In this document: in pieces, positions 46,131-57,800 of the stretch
Numbering within the stretch: position 1 is the stretch's first letter
Layout: every line of letters starts with the position of its first letter
Source: Chondrus crispus
Lineage: Eukaryota; Rhodophyta; Florideophyceae; Gigartinales; Gigartinaceae
Reading direction: 5' to 3'
NCBI RefSeq assembly: GCF_000350225.1
Contig: NW_005179291.1
Span: 235,454 to 299,453, forward strand
Length of the DNA: 64,000 nucleotides
Notes under the pieces: model-generated
The model's database searches: none
What the model was told of the DNA's origin: nothing
Seen by the model: the letters and a program-made list of their open reading frames with translations, nothing else
Made by a program: the position numbers and the translations under genes

Positions 46131-49100
46131 TTGAAGTTTATTCGCACTAAAATGGAAGATCAAGGAGGAGGAGGATCCATCAGAATCGACAAACTGACGG
46201 ACTCTAACTTCTACGTGTGGAAGCAGAAAATACAACTTCTGCTTGCTCTACGTGATGTTGACCAATACATCGTTGAGGGAAGAGTTCCAAGTGAGGAACG
46301 TGCGGAAGAGCGTAAGAAGTGGATCAGAGGTGACAGTAAAGCTAAAGCACTGATTGGTCTCTCCTTATCAGATGAGCATCTTGAGCATGTACGTGATGTT
46401 GATACCGCTCATGAGATGCGAGAAGCTATTGTTAACGTGTTTGAGAGGCACACTTTGCTGAACAAACTAGCTGCACGTCGTGAGTTCTACACTGTGAAGA
46501 CGCTTTCCAGTGAAAAGGTGCTTGCATATATCAATCGTGTCAAGCAGCTGGCAGCCATCCTCAAGTCAATGAGCGTAAACATAGATGATATGGAGATGGC
46601 CATGGCAGTGCTAAACGGTCTGCCTGCCCGTTTCGAGGCTCTCATCGTTGCACTTGATGCTCTCGGTAATGAGGAAAAGATATTCAGTTTGGACTTTGTG
46701 AAAAGTCGTCTGCTGCAGGAAGAGCAACGAGCAAACATGAAGTCTAGCTCCTCACAGACATCGGCTCTGGTTAATCGTGCCCCGAACAATCGGGACATAA
46801 ACGATTACAAATGCACGAACTGCGGTCATACAGGCCATACGGCAACCCGCTGCTGGGGAAAGGATTTGAATGGGCGTCGCCCGGCTCCTCCTAGCGGATA
46901 TAAACCGCGTATGTCTCAGCGGAAACAATCTGCATTTGTCACACAGAAACCTGATCCCGACATGGTTGTAAACAGCGTCGACTTCACATGTCTGATGTCG
47001 AAAGCTTCGCACACGAACGATATGGAGATGTTGCCTTCGTGGCTCGTAGATTCAGCTTGTACAGCTCATATTACATATGACCGATCTTTGTTTGCAACGT
47101 ATGAGCCACTTGAATCCGCCTCTGTTCAGATGGGAACCAAGGCTAGTGCAAAGGTTGCCGGCCGTGGTGACGTTCACTTGAAGTTAAATGTGAATGGCCG
47201 CATCGAACCGTGCAAGTTGACGGATGTATTGCACGTTCCGGACTTTGCGTTCTCTCTGCTCTCTGTCAGTCGAATGACTGAACTTGGACTAAAAGTTGGG
47301 TTCGAAAATGGAAAATGCATGATCAGACGAGGCTCAACTGTAGTGGCGACTGCGACATTGGTTGGAGAACTTTACGTTCTCGACATCGTCAGTGACATCG
47401 GATCTGCACATGCTGCCACCCTGCAAACGTGGCATGAGCGCTTTGCACATGTGCATTCTCAAGGTATTGCTTCGATGATTCGTGACAATGTGGTAAGTGG
47501 AGTCAAACTACTTGGTAATGAGGCTAACAAAATCAACAATACTGACAATGATTGCATCTCTGAAAAATGTTCTGCGTGCGTCTACGGCAAAGCCACTCGA
47601 TCTGTGATCCCAAAAGAGCGGTCCTCGAGGCGGGCATACTTCTGTCTAGACTTAGTTCACTCTGATGTTTGTGGCCCCTTAGAGGTGCAGTCCATTGGTG
47701 GTGCCAAGTACTTCATTACCTTCATAGATGATCACTCAAACTGGTCGGTAGTGTACCCTATACACCATAAATCAGAAGCATTTGAACGATACAAAATGTT
47801 TGCACAACTTGCTCAGACTCACACTGGTCGCAAGATCAAAGTGCTTCGCACCGATCGAGGTGGTGAGTATCTGTCCACGGAATTTAAGTCTTTTCTGATT
47901 GCAAATGGTACTCAGCATCAAATGACGACCGCGTACACACCGGAGCAAAATGGCGTCGCCGAGCGACTGAACAGAACTTTGGTAAACTTGGTGCGCTCCA
48001 TGCTAGCGCACAAGAAAGTTACAAAGGGGTTCTGGGCAGAAGCACTTGCCAATGCAGTGTACGTTCGAAATCGAGTCACGTCACGTGCCATTCCCCCCAA
48101 GATGACCCCATACCACTTATGGATGAAATCTGTGCCAAATGTTGGTCATTTGCGTGTTTTCGGTTCAAAGTGTTGGTATACATTACCAAAACACAACATC
48201 CAGAAACTTGACGCCCGTGCAAAGGAGGCAATGTTTCTGGGGTATGCTGAAAATACGAAAGCTTACAAGTTGCGGGATGGTGATTTGCACAAAGTGATCG
48301 TATCCAGAGATGTTACTTTTGACGAGTCCACGGGAGGCAAATCTGGTGAACCGATGGATACAAACGAGGAGGCTACAACTGATGATGACACAATCAACTT
48401 GAACATCGATGAGGAAGTTGCAGAAAATGATGCAGTGGCATCAGAAGCATCATCGCCGGATGAACAACAAGACTCTGATGAATCCTCCAACTCCTCCCCA
48501 ACTGCAGGGGAGGACGAAACCACCGAAACAGTTGAGCAACACGTAGTTGAGGAAGAAACGATTGATCCGCCAACTAATCTCCGTCGGTCCACTCGCGTTC
48601 GCAAAACGCCTGGGGCGTGGTGGGCAGCAGCTTTGGTGACTGCTGGACTCCTTAGCCACGCCCATGTGATAACGGAAATCCCAAACTCGTACAAGCAAGC
48701 TATGGATTCTCCAAAAGCTCGCTTCTGGCAGAAGGGCATCGACAAAGAACTTGCTTCACAACACAAAAACAAAACATGGACACTTGTTCCAAGATCTCAA
48801 GCATCAAACGTCCTGACGTCCAGGTGGGTTTTCGGAGTGAAGCAACTTCCTGACGAGTCCGGAAAATTGGTCGAAACTGCAAAGGGACGTCTTGTGGCAC
48901 GAGGCTTTCAACAAGTAGAAGGCATCGATTACACTGAAACTTTCGCCCCTGTCATCAAGTTCACAACTATCCGTCTGCTGCTGGCACTGGTTGCGCACTT
49001 TGACCTTGAGCTGCATCAGATGGACGTGGTGACTGCCTTCCTCAACGGTGAACTTCACGAAGAAATCTACATGGAGCAACCTGAAGGATGCATCGACAAA

Positions 49101-50283
49101 GTCAAACCTGATTCGGTGTGTAAACTTTTGAAAGCAATCTATGGTCTTAAGCAAGCCCATCGCCAATGGCATAGTAAGATCGATGAGTGTCTGATCACTG
49201 AACTTGGTTTCAACACTACACGCAGCGACCCATGTCTTTACATTCGACGTCAAGGCAATGTCATCATGATTATCGCGTTGTACGTGGACGATCTGCTGCT
49301 AGCTGGAAGTGACTTGGAGGCCATATTATGGATGAAAAATGAACTCAACAAACGATTCGATATGAAAGACCTTGGCGGAGCCAAGACTTGTATTGGTCTA
49401 GAAATCGACCGTATACGTTCTAAACACGTCCTGACCGTCACGCAGTCGAAGTATGCCCAAGCAGTACTGAAACGGTTCAAAATGTCGGCATGCAATCCTT
49501 GCGTTACTCCGATGGAACAGTCTCGACATGTCACAATGCAAGTGGCCGAAACTGGCAACCTTCAACCATCCTTCTTCCCTCTGCCCCGCTGACCTTTCTA
49601 TATAATGTTCCTAATGGTCGGGACCCGCCCCGATATTGCGTTTGCCATTGGAAAGTTATCTCAACACTGTGCCGACCCTCACGATTCGCACTGGTCAGGT
49701 GTGAAACGTGTTTTGAGATACTTGCGTGGGTCCCAGCATCTTGGAATAGTGTTTGGAAAAGATGATCTTGGTACGGAACTTCATGGGTATAGCGACGCAG
49801 ATTGGGGTGGATGCCTTGAATCACGAAAATCAACGAGTGGGTACGTGTTCAAGCTTTGTGATGGGCCTATCAGTTGGGCTTCCCGGAAACAAACAGTAGT
49901 TGCAAAGTATACTTGTGAGGCAGAATACATCGCACTCAGTGAAGCATGCAAAGAGGCCGCGTGGCTTCGAAGCTTCCATGCCGATGTACTTGGTGCGAAT
50001 TCGGATCCAACAACGAATTGTTGGATCCGAATTCGTTGGATGTGACAACGCTGGTACGATTGCGTTTGCTCAGAACGGATCTACAAATCGTCGCAACAAG
50101 CACATTGATATTACGTATCATTTTGTTCGAGATGCGGTGCAGCGAAAACTGGTCACATTGTACCATTGTCCGACAACAGAAATGCCAGCCGATATGCTGA
50201 CCAAACCACTTGGTCTCGTGCTGTTTGAAAAGTTCGTGGGCATGGTTGGGCTTTCCGAGTGCAAAGCTGCCCAAAGCATGTGA
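46131..50283 (+). pseudogene. copia A gag-pol, copy 2
   Basis: Gag starts at 46131 or at MEDQ 46152. The CCHC knuckle is at about 46815-46855, the protease VDSACTAHITYDRS at about 47047, the integrase core at about 47650-47990 (DVCGPLEVQS, RTDRGGEYLS, EQNGVAERLNRTL), RT at about 48830-49350 (YVDDLLLAG near 49278) and RNase H to 50283 (SDADWGGCLESRKSTSGYVF). Like copy 1 it is Ty1/copia. It is broken, with about three breaks, and its RNase H part comes from the inverted duplicated arm. Confidence 0.9.
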
Positions 50284-50294
50284 CCGAGGGGAGG

Positions 50295-51552
50295 TATTGA
50301 AAATGTGCGACCACATGCTGCTATCTGGAAAGTGCAAAATCGAGCGACACGTGTACATGACTCGACGGTCCGGACCCTCACCCCATATCACCACATGACA
50401 CGTTTAAAGTCTCAGATTTTGGGGTTCTGGGGACGAAAGTGGACTTTTGGAGGGTTATGCAAATTTGCATAAATGCCGAAAATTTGCATTTGGCCCGAAC
50501 CGTTATAGGGCTACACAGGCAATACTGCAAATCTATTGGGTGTCGGTTCGAATGCTGCAATTCTATTGGTCTGTTATTGTCCACTTATATGCAGTCATGC
50601 CGGTGATATATCTTGAATGATCAGTATACGTTTTAATTACATCATTTCGGGGGTTTCAAGTTGTTCACCATGGTTGCAATGGGTAATTTCGGGTGACCTT
50701 GGCGCTGGAGACTTGTGTGCGGTGTACACATGTACACGTTGCCAGTTTGTTGCGTGTACGTACAATGTACACTTGTACACGTCGTCTGCATACGGTCAGG
50801 TGCGTGTCCGAGTACAGTACATGTGAATTAAAAGTACAACAAGTATTTCTCGCAAGAGACATGTACTTACGTGAGTATTCAGTGTACGCGTCACGCTGTA
50901 TGCGACCCTTGCATCAGTATGCGCCGTTGTACTACACTCTCCTCAGCATGCGACGTGGTACTGTGCGCTCGTTATGGTGCGCTGTTGGATGCAAGTTGAT
51001 GACAGTACTCGTGTGATTCACATCGGATATCACGTGAGATGTGTAGAAAGTCTAGATGCACATTGTTGCTACCCGTCATAGTTGTCTGGCAGTGTGTACC
51101 GAAATTAGTAAGGTACGAAACAAGGGCATGTATGGGGACTGAGATATGACAGGACTTTGCGTTGTTGGAAATAGAGAGATGCCAAGTTGTTCATTGTGCA
51201 AGAATATATTCTGTCATGTCTGGATGCAGATTAGTAAGGTGTGAAACGACTACATGTATAGGGCCATGGTTTACAGTCACTCGAAATGTGTAGAAACTGT
51301 TGTGCACTGATAGTCAATAGTCAATTCGTAAGGTGGAAATAGAACAGTGCGGACGGGCCAGAAGAGGACCGCGCTTGGTCGCGCATATGGTGAGTACGGT
51401 TTACCAGGTGCCAAAGTAATGGGATAGTGTAACGCTCAAAGTGTATAAGTATCGCCGAAAGACGGCTCCAAGTAAACCTCGGTACCAACTCCTTCACTCA
51501 CACACATCAACCTGCCCGCCCTCTTTCCCTTGCCCCTCCGAACCTACCATTA
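50295..51552 (+). repeat. copia A 3' LTR, copy 2 (1258 bp)
   Basis: It starts TATTGAAAATG immediately after the polypurine tract GAGGGGAGG and ends CCTACCATTA. The palindrome TTATGCAAATTTGCATAA lies at 50455-50472. It is near identical, inverted, to 52143-53400. Confidence 0.92.
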
Positions 51553-52142
51553 GGTTATGAGCCCAGTCCCTCGCTGTTGTTTCACTGCATGAGTCTGTCG
51601 TTCTCGTTCTCGTTCCGTTGTTTCTGCCGTCGTTGTCGCTGTCGTTTCCGCTGCCGTTTCTCGTCGTTGTTTCCGCTGGTCTTCTCGCTGTCGTTGTCGC
51701 TCTCGTTCTTGCCGTCGTTCTTTGTTTTGGTTTTCGCTGCTGCTTTCGTTCTTGCTCTCTTATGGGAATTGGTTTTGGTCATTGCTCCCGCTGTCTTCGT
51801 TGTCTTCGTCCTTGGTTTGGCTTCGTTCTTGCTTTGGTTCTTGCTGCTGTCTCTGTCTTGGTCTTCGTCTTCGATTCCGCTCCCGCTATCGCCGTCGTCG
51901 TCAATCTCGCATTTGGCTTTTCTTCGTTCTCTCATGCAAAGTAAGTTTTGAGTTTCTTTCCATTTCCTACACATCTAAGTGATTGTCTTTGCACGTTTTG
52001 GTGCTTCTTAAGAGCAATAATTCCCAAATCTGTTACTGACGATTATTTTCATATTCCTTATTGTGAATACCTGTTTTTACGGGGTTATGTTAGACCTGGA
52101 ATTAGTACCGGTGCGCTCTGCGCCTGGGAAGCTGGTCATCGG
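51553..52142 (+). other. orphan copia A leader
   Basis: It begins with the primer-binding site GGTTATGAGCCCAG and contains the pyrimidine-rich repeat (51590-51930), AAGTAAGT and the start of the zinc-finger exon (TACCGGTGCGCTC). It is cut at 52142 by the LTR of copy 3. So a copia A 5' end once continued here and copy 3 replaced or invaded the rest. There is no gene. Confidence 0.75.
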
Positions 52143-54090
52143 TAATGGTAAGTTCGGAGGGGCAAGGGAAAGAAGGAGGGCAGGTTGATGTGTGTGAGTG
52201 AAGGAGTTGGTACCGAGGTTTACTTGGAGCCGTCTTTCGGCGATACTTATACACTTTGAGCGTTACACTATCCCATTACTTTGGCACCTGGTAAACCGTA
52301 CTCACCATATGCGCGACCAAGCGCGGTCCTCTTCTGGCCCGTCCGCACTGTTCTATTTCCACCTTACGAATTGACTATTGACTATCAGTGCACAACAGTT
52401 TCTACACATTTCGAGTGACTGTAAACCATGGCCCTATACATGTAGTCGTTTCACACCTTACTAATCTGCATCCAGACATGACAGAATATATTCTTGCACA
52501 ATGAACAACTTGGCATCTCTCTATTTCCAACAACGCAAAGTCCTGTCATATCTCAGTCCCCATACATGCCCTTGTTTCGTACCTTACTAATTTCGGTACA
52601 CACTGCCAGACAACTATGACGGGTAGCAACAATGTGCATCTAGACTTTCTACACATCTCACGTGATATCCGATGTGAATCACACGAGTACTGTCATCAAC
52701 TTGCATCCAACAGCGCACCATAACGAGCGCACAGTACCACGTCGCATGCTGAGGAGAGTGTAGTACAACGGCGCATACTGATGCAAGGGTCGCATACAGC
52801 GTGACGCGTACACTGAGTACTCACGTAAGTACATGTCTCTTGCGAGAAATACTTGTTGTACTTTTAATTCACATGTACTGTACTCGGACACGCGCCTGAC
52901 CGTATGCAGACGACGTGTACAAGTGTACAGTGTACGTACACGCAGCAAACTGGCAACGTGTACATGTGTACACCGCACACAAGTCTCCAGCGCCAAGGTC
53001 ACCCGAAATTACCCATTGCAACCATGGTGAACAACTTGAAACCCCCGAAATGATGTAATTAAAACGTATACTGATCATTCAAGATATATCACCGGCATGA
53101 CTGCATATAAGTGGACAATAACAGACCAATAGAATTGCAGCATTCGAACCGACACCCAATAGATTTGCAGTATTGCCTGTGTAGCCCTATAACGGTTCGG
53201 GTCAAATGCAAATTTTCGGCATTTATGCAAATTTGCATAACCCTCCAAAAGTCCACTTTCGTCCCCAGAACCCCAAAATCTGAGACTTTAAACGTGTCAT
53301 GTGGTGATATGGGGTGAGGGTCCGGACCGTCGAGTCATGTACACGTGTCGCTCGATTTTGCACTTTCCAGATAACAGCATGTGGTCGCACATTTTCAATA
53401 CCTCCCCTCGATCACATGCTTTGGGCAGCTTTGCACTCGGAAAGCCCAACCATGCCCACGAACTTTTCAAACAGCACGAGACCAAGTGGTTTGGTCAGCA
53501 TATCGGCTGGCATTTCTGTTGTCGGACAATGGTACAATGTGACCAGTTTTCGCTGCACCGCATCTCGAACAAAATGATACGTAATATCAATGTGCTTGTT
53601 GCGACGATTTGTAGATCCGTTCTGAGCAAACGCAATCGTACCAGCGTTGTCACATCCAACGAATTCGGATCCAACAATTCGTTGTTGGATCCGAATTCGC
53701 ACCAAGTACATCGGCATGGAAGCTTCGAAGCCACGCGGCCTCTTTGCATGCTTCACTGAGTGCGATGTATTCTGCCTCACAAGTAGACTTTGCAACTACT
53801 GTTTGTTTCCGGGAAGCCCAACTGATAGGCCCATCACAAAGCTTGAACACGTACCCACTCGTTGATTTTCGAGATTCAAGGCATCCACCCCAATCTGCGT
53901 CGCTATACCCATGAAGTTCCGTACCAAGATCATCTTCACCAAACACTATTCCAAGATGCTGGGACCCACGCAAGTATCTCAAAACACGTTTCACACCTGT
54001 CCAATGGGAATCGTGAGGGTCGGCACAGTGTTGAGATAACTTTCCAATGGCAAACGCAATATCGGGGCGGGTCCCGACCATTAGGAACAT
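52143..54090 (-). mobile_element. Ty1/copia A copy 3, fragment (LTR and RNase H)
   Basis: LTR 52143-53400 (1258 bp, minus) is followed by a polypurine tract and RNase H coding (53401-54090: SDADWGGCLESRKSTSGYVF, WASRKQTVV). It stops at 54090 against the LTR end of copia C. It is a broken fragment; integrase and most of RT are absent from this copy. Confidence 0.88.
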
Positions 54091-54862
54091 TATATAGAAA
54101 GGTCAGCGGGGCAGAGGGAAGAAGGATGGTTGAAGGTTGCTGGTGGTTGACGGGAAAAGAAGTTGATACCATTTTACTCTTGGTCGCCAACTATTGGCGC
54201 TACTTATACTCTTCGAACTACATACAATTCGAGCCATTAGGGCTGGTCACGTGACTCTCCTTCTTGCACTCGTTGATAATCAAGTGACTCTCCCTGTTGC
54301 ACTCTCGGTTGATAATCAAGTGACTCTCCTACTTCCACTCTCGGTTGATAATCAAATGACTCTCCTTCTTGCACTCTCGGTTGATAATCAAGTGACTCTC
54401 CTACTTCCACTCTCGGTTGATAATCAAATGACTCTCCTTCTTGCACTCTCGGTTGATAATAATTTGGGACCGTTTGAGAGTCAATAATATCTGAATGTAC
54501 TGTACTGTAGATTACAGATTTTACACTACGATTAATAACCACTGTGGCACATACGTCATACGTGTCACACACGTGTAGGACAAATGTCATACGTGTCACC
54601 CACGTGTCAAATCGAGAAAAATGAAACATGTTCAGAATGTACTGTAGAGTGCCACGAGGTACATAACTTACACGTGTCAACACCAAAATTGAAACATGCT
54701 CGGAAATAATAGGAAAGTGCAACCCTGTACAAATATGACACGTGTCCAGGTTGAAGACCAAACATCCTGAGAATGCTCTTGCAAGCATTTTAGGTTTCGA
54801 GGACGTACACGTGTAATATCTGTCAGGCTTGGAGCTTAGCATGTGGTCGAAGATTTCCAACA
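54091..54862 (-). repeat. copia C 3' LTR
   Basis: On the minus strand it starts TGTTGGAAATC at 54862, directly after a polypurine tract (GAGGGGGAG). It contains at least seven ACGTGT words (54550-54815), the 36-bp tandem repeat, and a TATA-like GAGTATAAGTAGCGCC near 54200. The end at 54091 is where copia A copy 3 begins; it does not end in CA, so it may be truncated. Confidence 0.7.
54253..54462. repeat. 36-bp tandem repeat, six units
   Basis: GACTCTCC recurs at 54253, 54286, 54322, 54358, 54394 and 54430. Spacing is 36 bp except for a 33-bp first unit. Units alternate between CTTCTTGCACTCTCGG and CTACTTCCACTCTCGG types, followed by TTGATAATCAA-TGA. The alternation suggests amplification of a 72-bp dimer. 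It lies within the copia C LTR, upstream of its TATA-like box. Confidence 0.93.
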
Positions 54863-57800
54863 CTCCCCCTCGAACACATGCTTTTACTGGACACTGCAAG
54901 CCCCAGAAGTTCTACAAACTTCTGGAATAGAATTCGCCCAAGTGCTTTGGTTAAGATATCCGCAGGCATCGAAGTGGTCGGACAATGCGACAAATACACA
55001 ATGTTTCTCTTAATAGCATCTCGTACGTAGTGGTATTTTACATCAACATGTTTGTTGCGACGGTTGATCGATTCATTCTGTGCAAACGAAATCGTCCCTG
55101 CATTGTCACACCCCATCATGATCGTGGGATCAGAATCAAGTCCGAGGACATCAGCAACAACTTGACGCAACCAGGTCGCCTCCTTACACGCTTCACATAG
55201 TGCAATCTACTCAGCTTCACACGTCGAGGTCGCAACCACAGTTTGTTTCCGGGAACTCCAACTGATAGCTCCACCACAGAACTTGAAAACATATCCGCTG
55301 GTCGACTTGCGAGAGTCTGAACAACCGGCCCAGTCAGCATCACTGAAACCGAGCAACTCCGGCGATTTGGATTTATTGTCAAACACGATTCCTAAGTTTC
55401 GAGTCCCTTGCACGTATCGCATTACTCGTTTTACACCTGCCCAGTGTGACTCACATGGGTTGGCAGAATGTTGGGAAAGCTTTCCAATGGCGTATGCCAA
55501 GTCTGGACGAGTGCCAACCATCAAGTACATAAGGCAACCGACTGCCTCACGATACGGTGCCTTTGTTTCGGAGTCGTTTTCGATAGAATTCGTGGTTTTG
55601 CGACCTTGTTCCATTGGAGTCAGAGAAGGGTTACAAGTCGACATTTTAAAACGGTCAAGCACATTTGATGCATACTTAGTTTGAGTGAGACTCAATGTCT
55701 TGGCGGTGCGATACCTTTGAATCTCAAGACCAATGCAGACTTTTGCTTCACCAAGGTCTTTCATCTCAAACCGTTTGTTAAGCTCCCCCTTCATCCATTT
55801 GATGGCATGGATATCACTACCAGCGAGCAACAAGTCATCGACATAAAGTGCAATTAGCATGATAGTGTTACCAATGCGTTTAATGTAGAGGCACGGATCA
55901 CTACGTGAAGTCTCAAATCCCAATTCACCGAGTAAGAAATCATCCACTTTGGTATGCCATTGACGAGGTGCTTGTTTAAGACCGTAAAGTGCTTTCAAAA
56001 GTTTGCACACGTGATCACTTTTGCTTTTGTGAATGCACCCTTCGGGTTGCTCCATGTAGATGTCTTCATCCAAGTCGCCGTTCAAAAACGAAGTCACGAC
56101 ATCCATCTGATGAAGTTCAAGGTCGTAATGAGCAACTAAGGCAAGAAGTAGACGAATAGTCGTAAACTTTATGACAGGGGCATATGTCTCAGTATAGTCA
56201 AGACCTTGCACTTGCTGGAATCCACGGGCAACAAGTCTGGCTCTTGCACTTTCAACTATATTGCCATTTGCATCAGGCAGCTGCTTGACATTGAAAACCC
56301 ATCGAGATATCAAGATGTTTGACGCCTCAGATCGAGGAACAAGTTTCCAGGTCTGATTCTTAGTCTGCGATGCAAGTTCTTTGTCAATGCCGGTTTGCCA
56401 GAATGCAGCTCTAGGACCGTGGGTTGCTTGTTTGAAAGTCTTGGGACCTTCAATAGCGACATGCGCATGTGAAAGAGGAGCAGCTGCAAAGTTGCTCCTC
56501 CACCATGATCCGGGAGGTCTACTGATTCGAGACGATCTTCGTACAGCTGGAGTCGGAGTTGGAGGGGTGACATTCGGAGTTTCGACGGGAGGTGATATAT
56601 CATCTTCATCATTCTCACTTACAGAATGATTTTCAATAACCTCCCCTGAAATTTCATCCTCTTCCGACCCAACCTCATTAGCATTTGGGGTATCGGCTTC
56701 ATTCTCATTGTCGCCACCGAGCAATACAACGCCAACGTCAGAGTTGATTGAATCTTTTTCATGTGCAGGAATGTCATGCATCCCACATGTCGATTCATCA
56801 AACTTGGCATCTCGTGAAACAACAACTTTATTCAACTCTCCGTCCCAAAGTTTGTATGCTTTACTGCATTGCGAATAACCGAGAAACATCGCTTCACGCG
56901 CTCGCAAGTCAAGCTTACGGAGTTCTAATTTCGGTAATGTATACCAACACTTTGACCCAAATACTCGCAAATGGCCAACATTTGGAGTTGACTTCATCCA
57001 AATGTGATGGGGAGTCGTGTTAACTGGCAAAGCCCGTGAAGTAACTCGATTGCGTACATATACTGCAGTGGCAAGAGCCTCTGCCCAGAATCGTTTACTG
57101 ACCTGTTTATGAGAAAGCATGGAACGGACAAGATCAATCAAGGTTCGATTCAAACGTTCAGCAACACCGTTTTGTTCAGGTGTGTAGGCAGTGGTGAGCT
57201 GGTTCTGTGTACCGTTTGAATCCAAATATGACTTGAATTCTGTCGACAAGTACTCTCCCCCTCGATCAATGCGAAGCACCTTCACTTTGCGACCAGTGTG
57301 CGTTTGGGCAAACTGTTCATACAACTTGTATTCTGCAAAGGCCTCAGATTTATTTCGCATCGTGTACACAACAACCCAGTTCGAGTGATCATCTACAAAT
57401 GTAATGAAGTATCTCGAACCACCAGTAGACTGTACTTCTAGCGGACCGCAAACGTCGAAATGTACCAAGTCAAGACAGTTCTGTGCTCGAGACGATGATC
57501 GCTGTTTCGGGATTACTGATCGCGTTGCTTTGCCAAACACACACGCAGGACAAACGAGAGAGTGATTGTCAGACTTTCGATTCATTGCTCTGATCACATC
57601 GCTTTGACGAACATTGATGCCACTTACCACATTATTGTGAATCATTGATGCGATTCCTTGTACGTTAACATGGGCCATTCGTTCATGTAGCGTCTGCAAG
57701 GTAGCTACGTGAGCAGAGAAAGTTTCATTCATGACGTCAAGTATGAATAAATCCCCAACTTGACTAGCTGTGGCAACTAGAGTTGGTCCTGCAGTAACGA

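Larger units (their letters stand above)
43689..51552 (+). mobile_element. Ty1/copia A copy 2, both LTRs, broken
   Basis: This is the most complete copy of the family: 5' LTR (43689-44930), half-tRNA primer-binding site, leader, zinc-finger frame, gag-pol and 3' LTR (50295-51552). About three breaks are present. Its right 2 kb (49555-51552) is an inverted duplicate of 52143-54140. That stretch contains a short piece of copia C LTR, so copy 2 is a mosaic. Confidence 0.9.
49555..54140. repeat. inverted duplication, two 1,998-bp arms around a 590-bp spacer
   Basis: Arm 1 (49555-51552, + orientation: copia C LTR end, copia A RNase H, copia A LTR) and arm 2 (52143-54140, the same in - orientation) have exactly the same length and differ at only a handful of bases by eye. 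The spacer 51553-52142 is a single copia A leader. Equal length and near identity, including a shared chimeric junction, mean one arm was copied from the other very recently. Confidence 0.9.

Noticed and set aside
54237-54899. 220-codon frame with a 12-residue repeat on the minus strand
   Set aside because: It spans the 36-bp tandem repeat and the copia C LTR. The openness is explained by the period, and the region is promoter DNA of the element.
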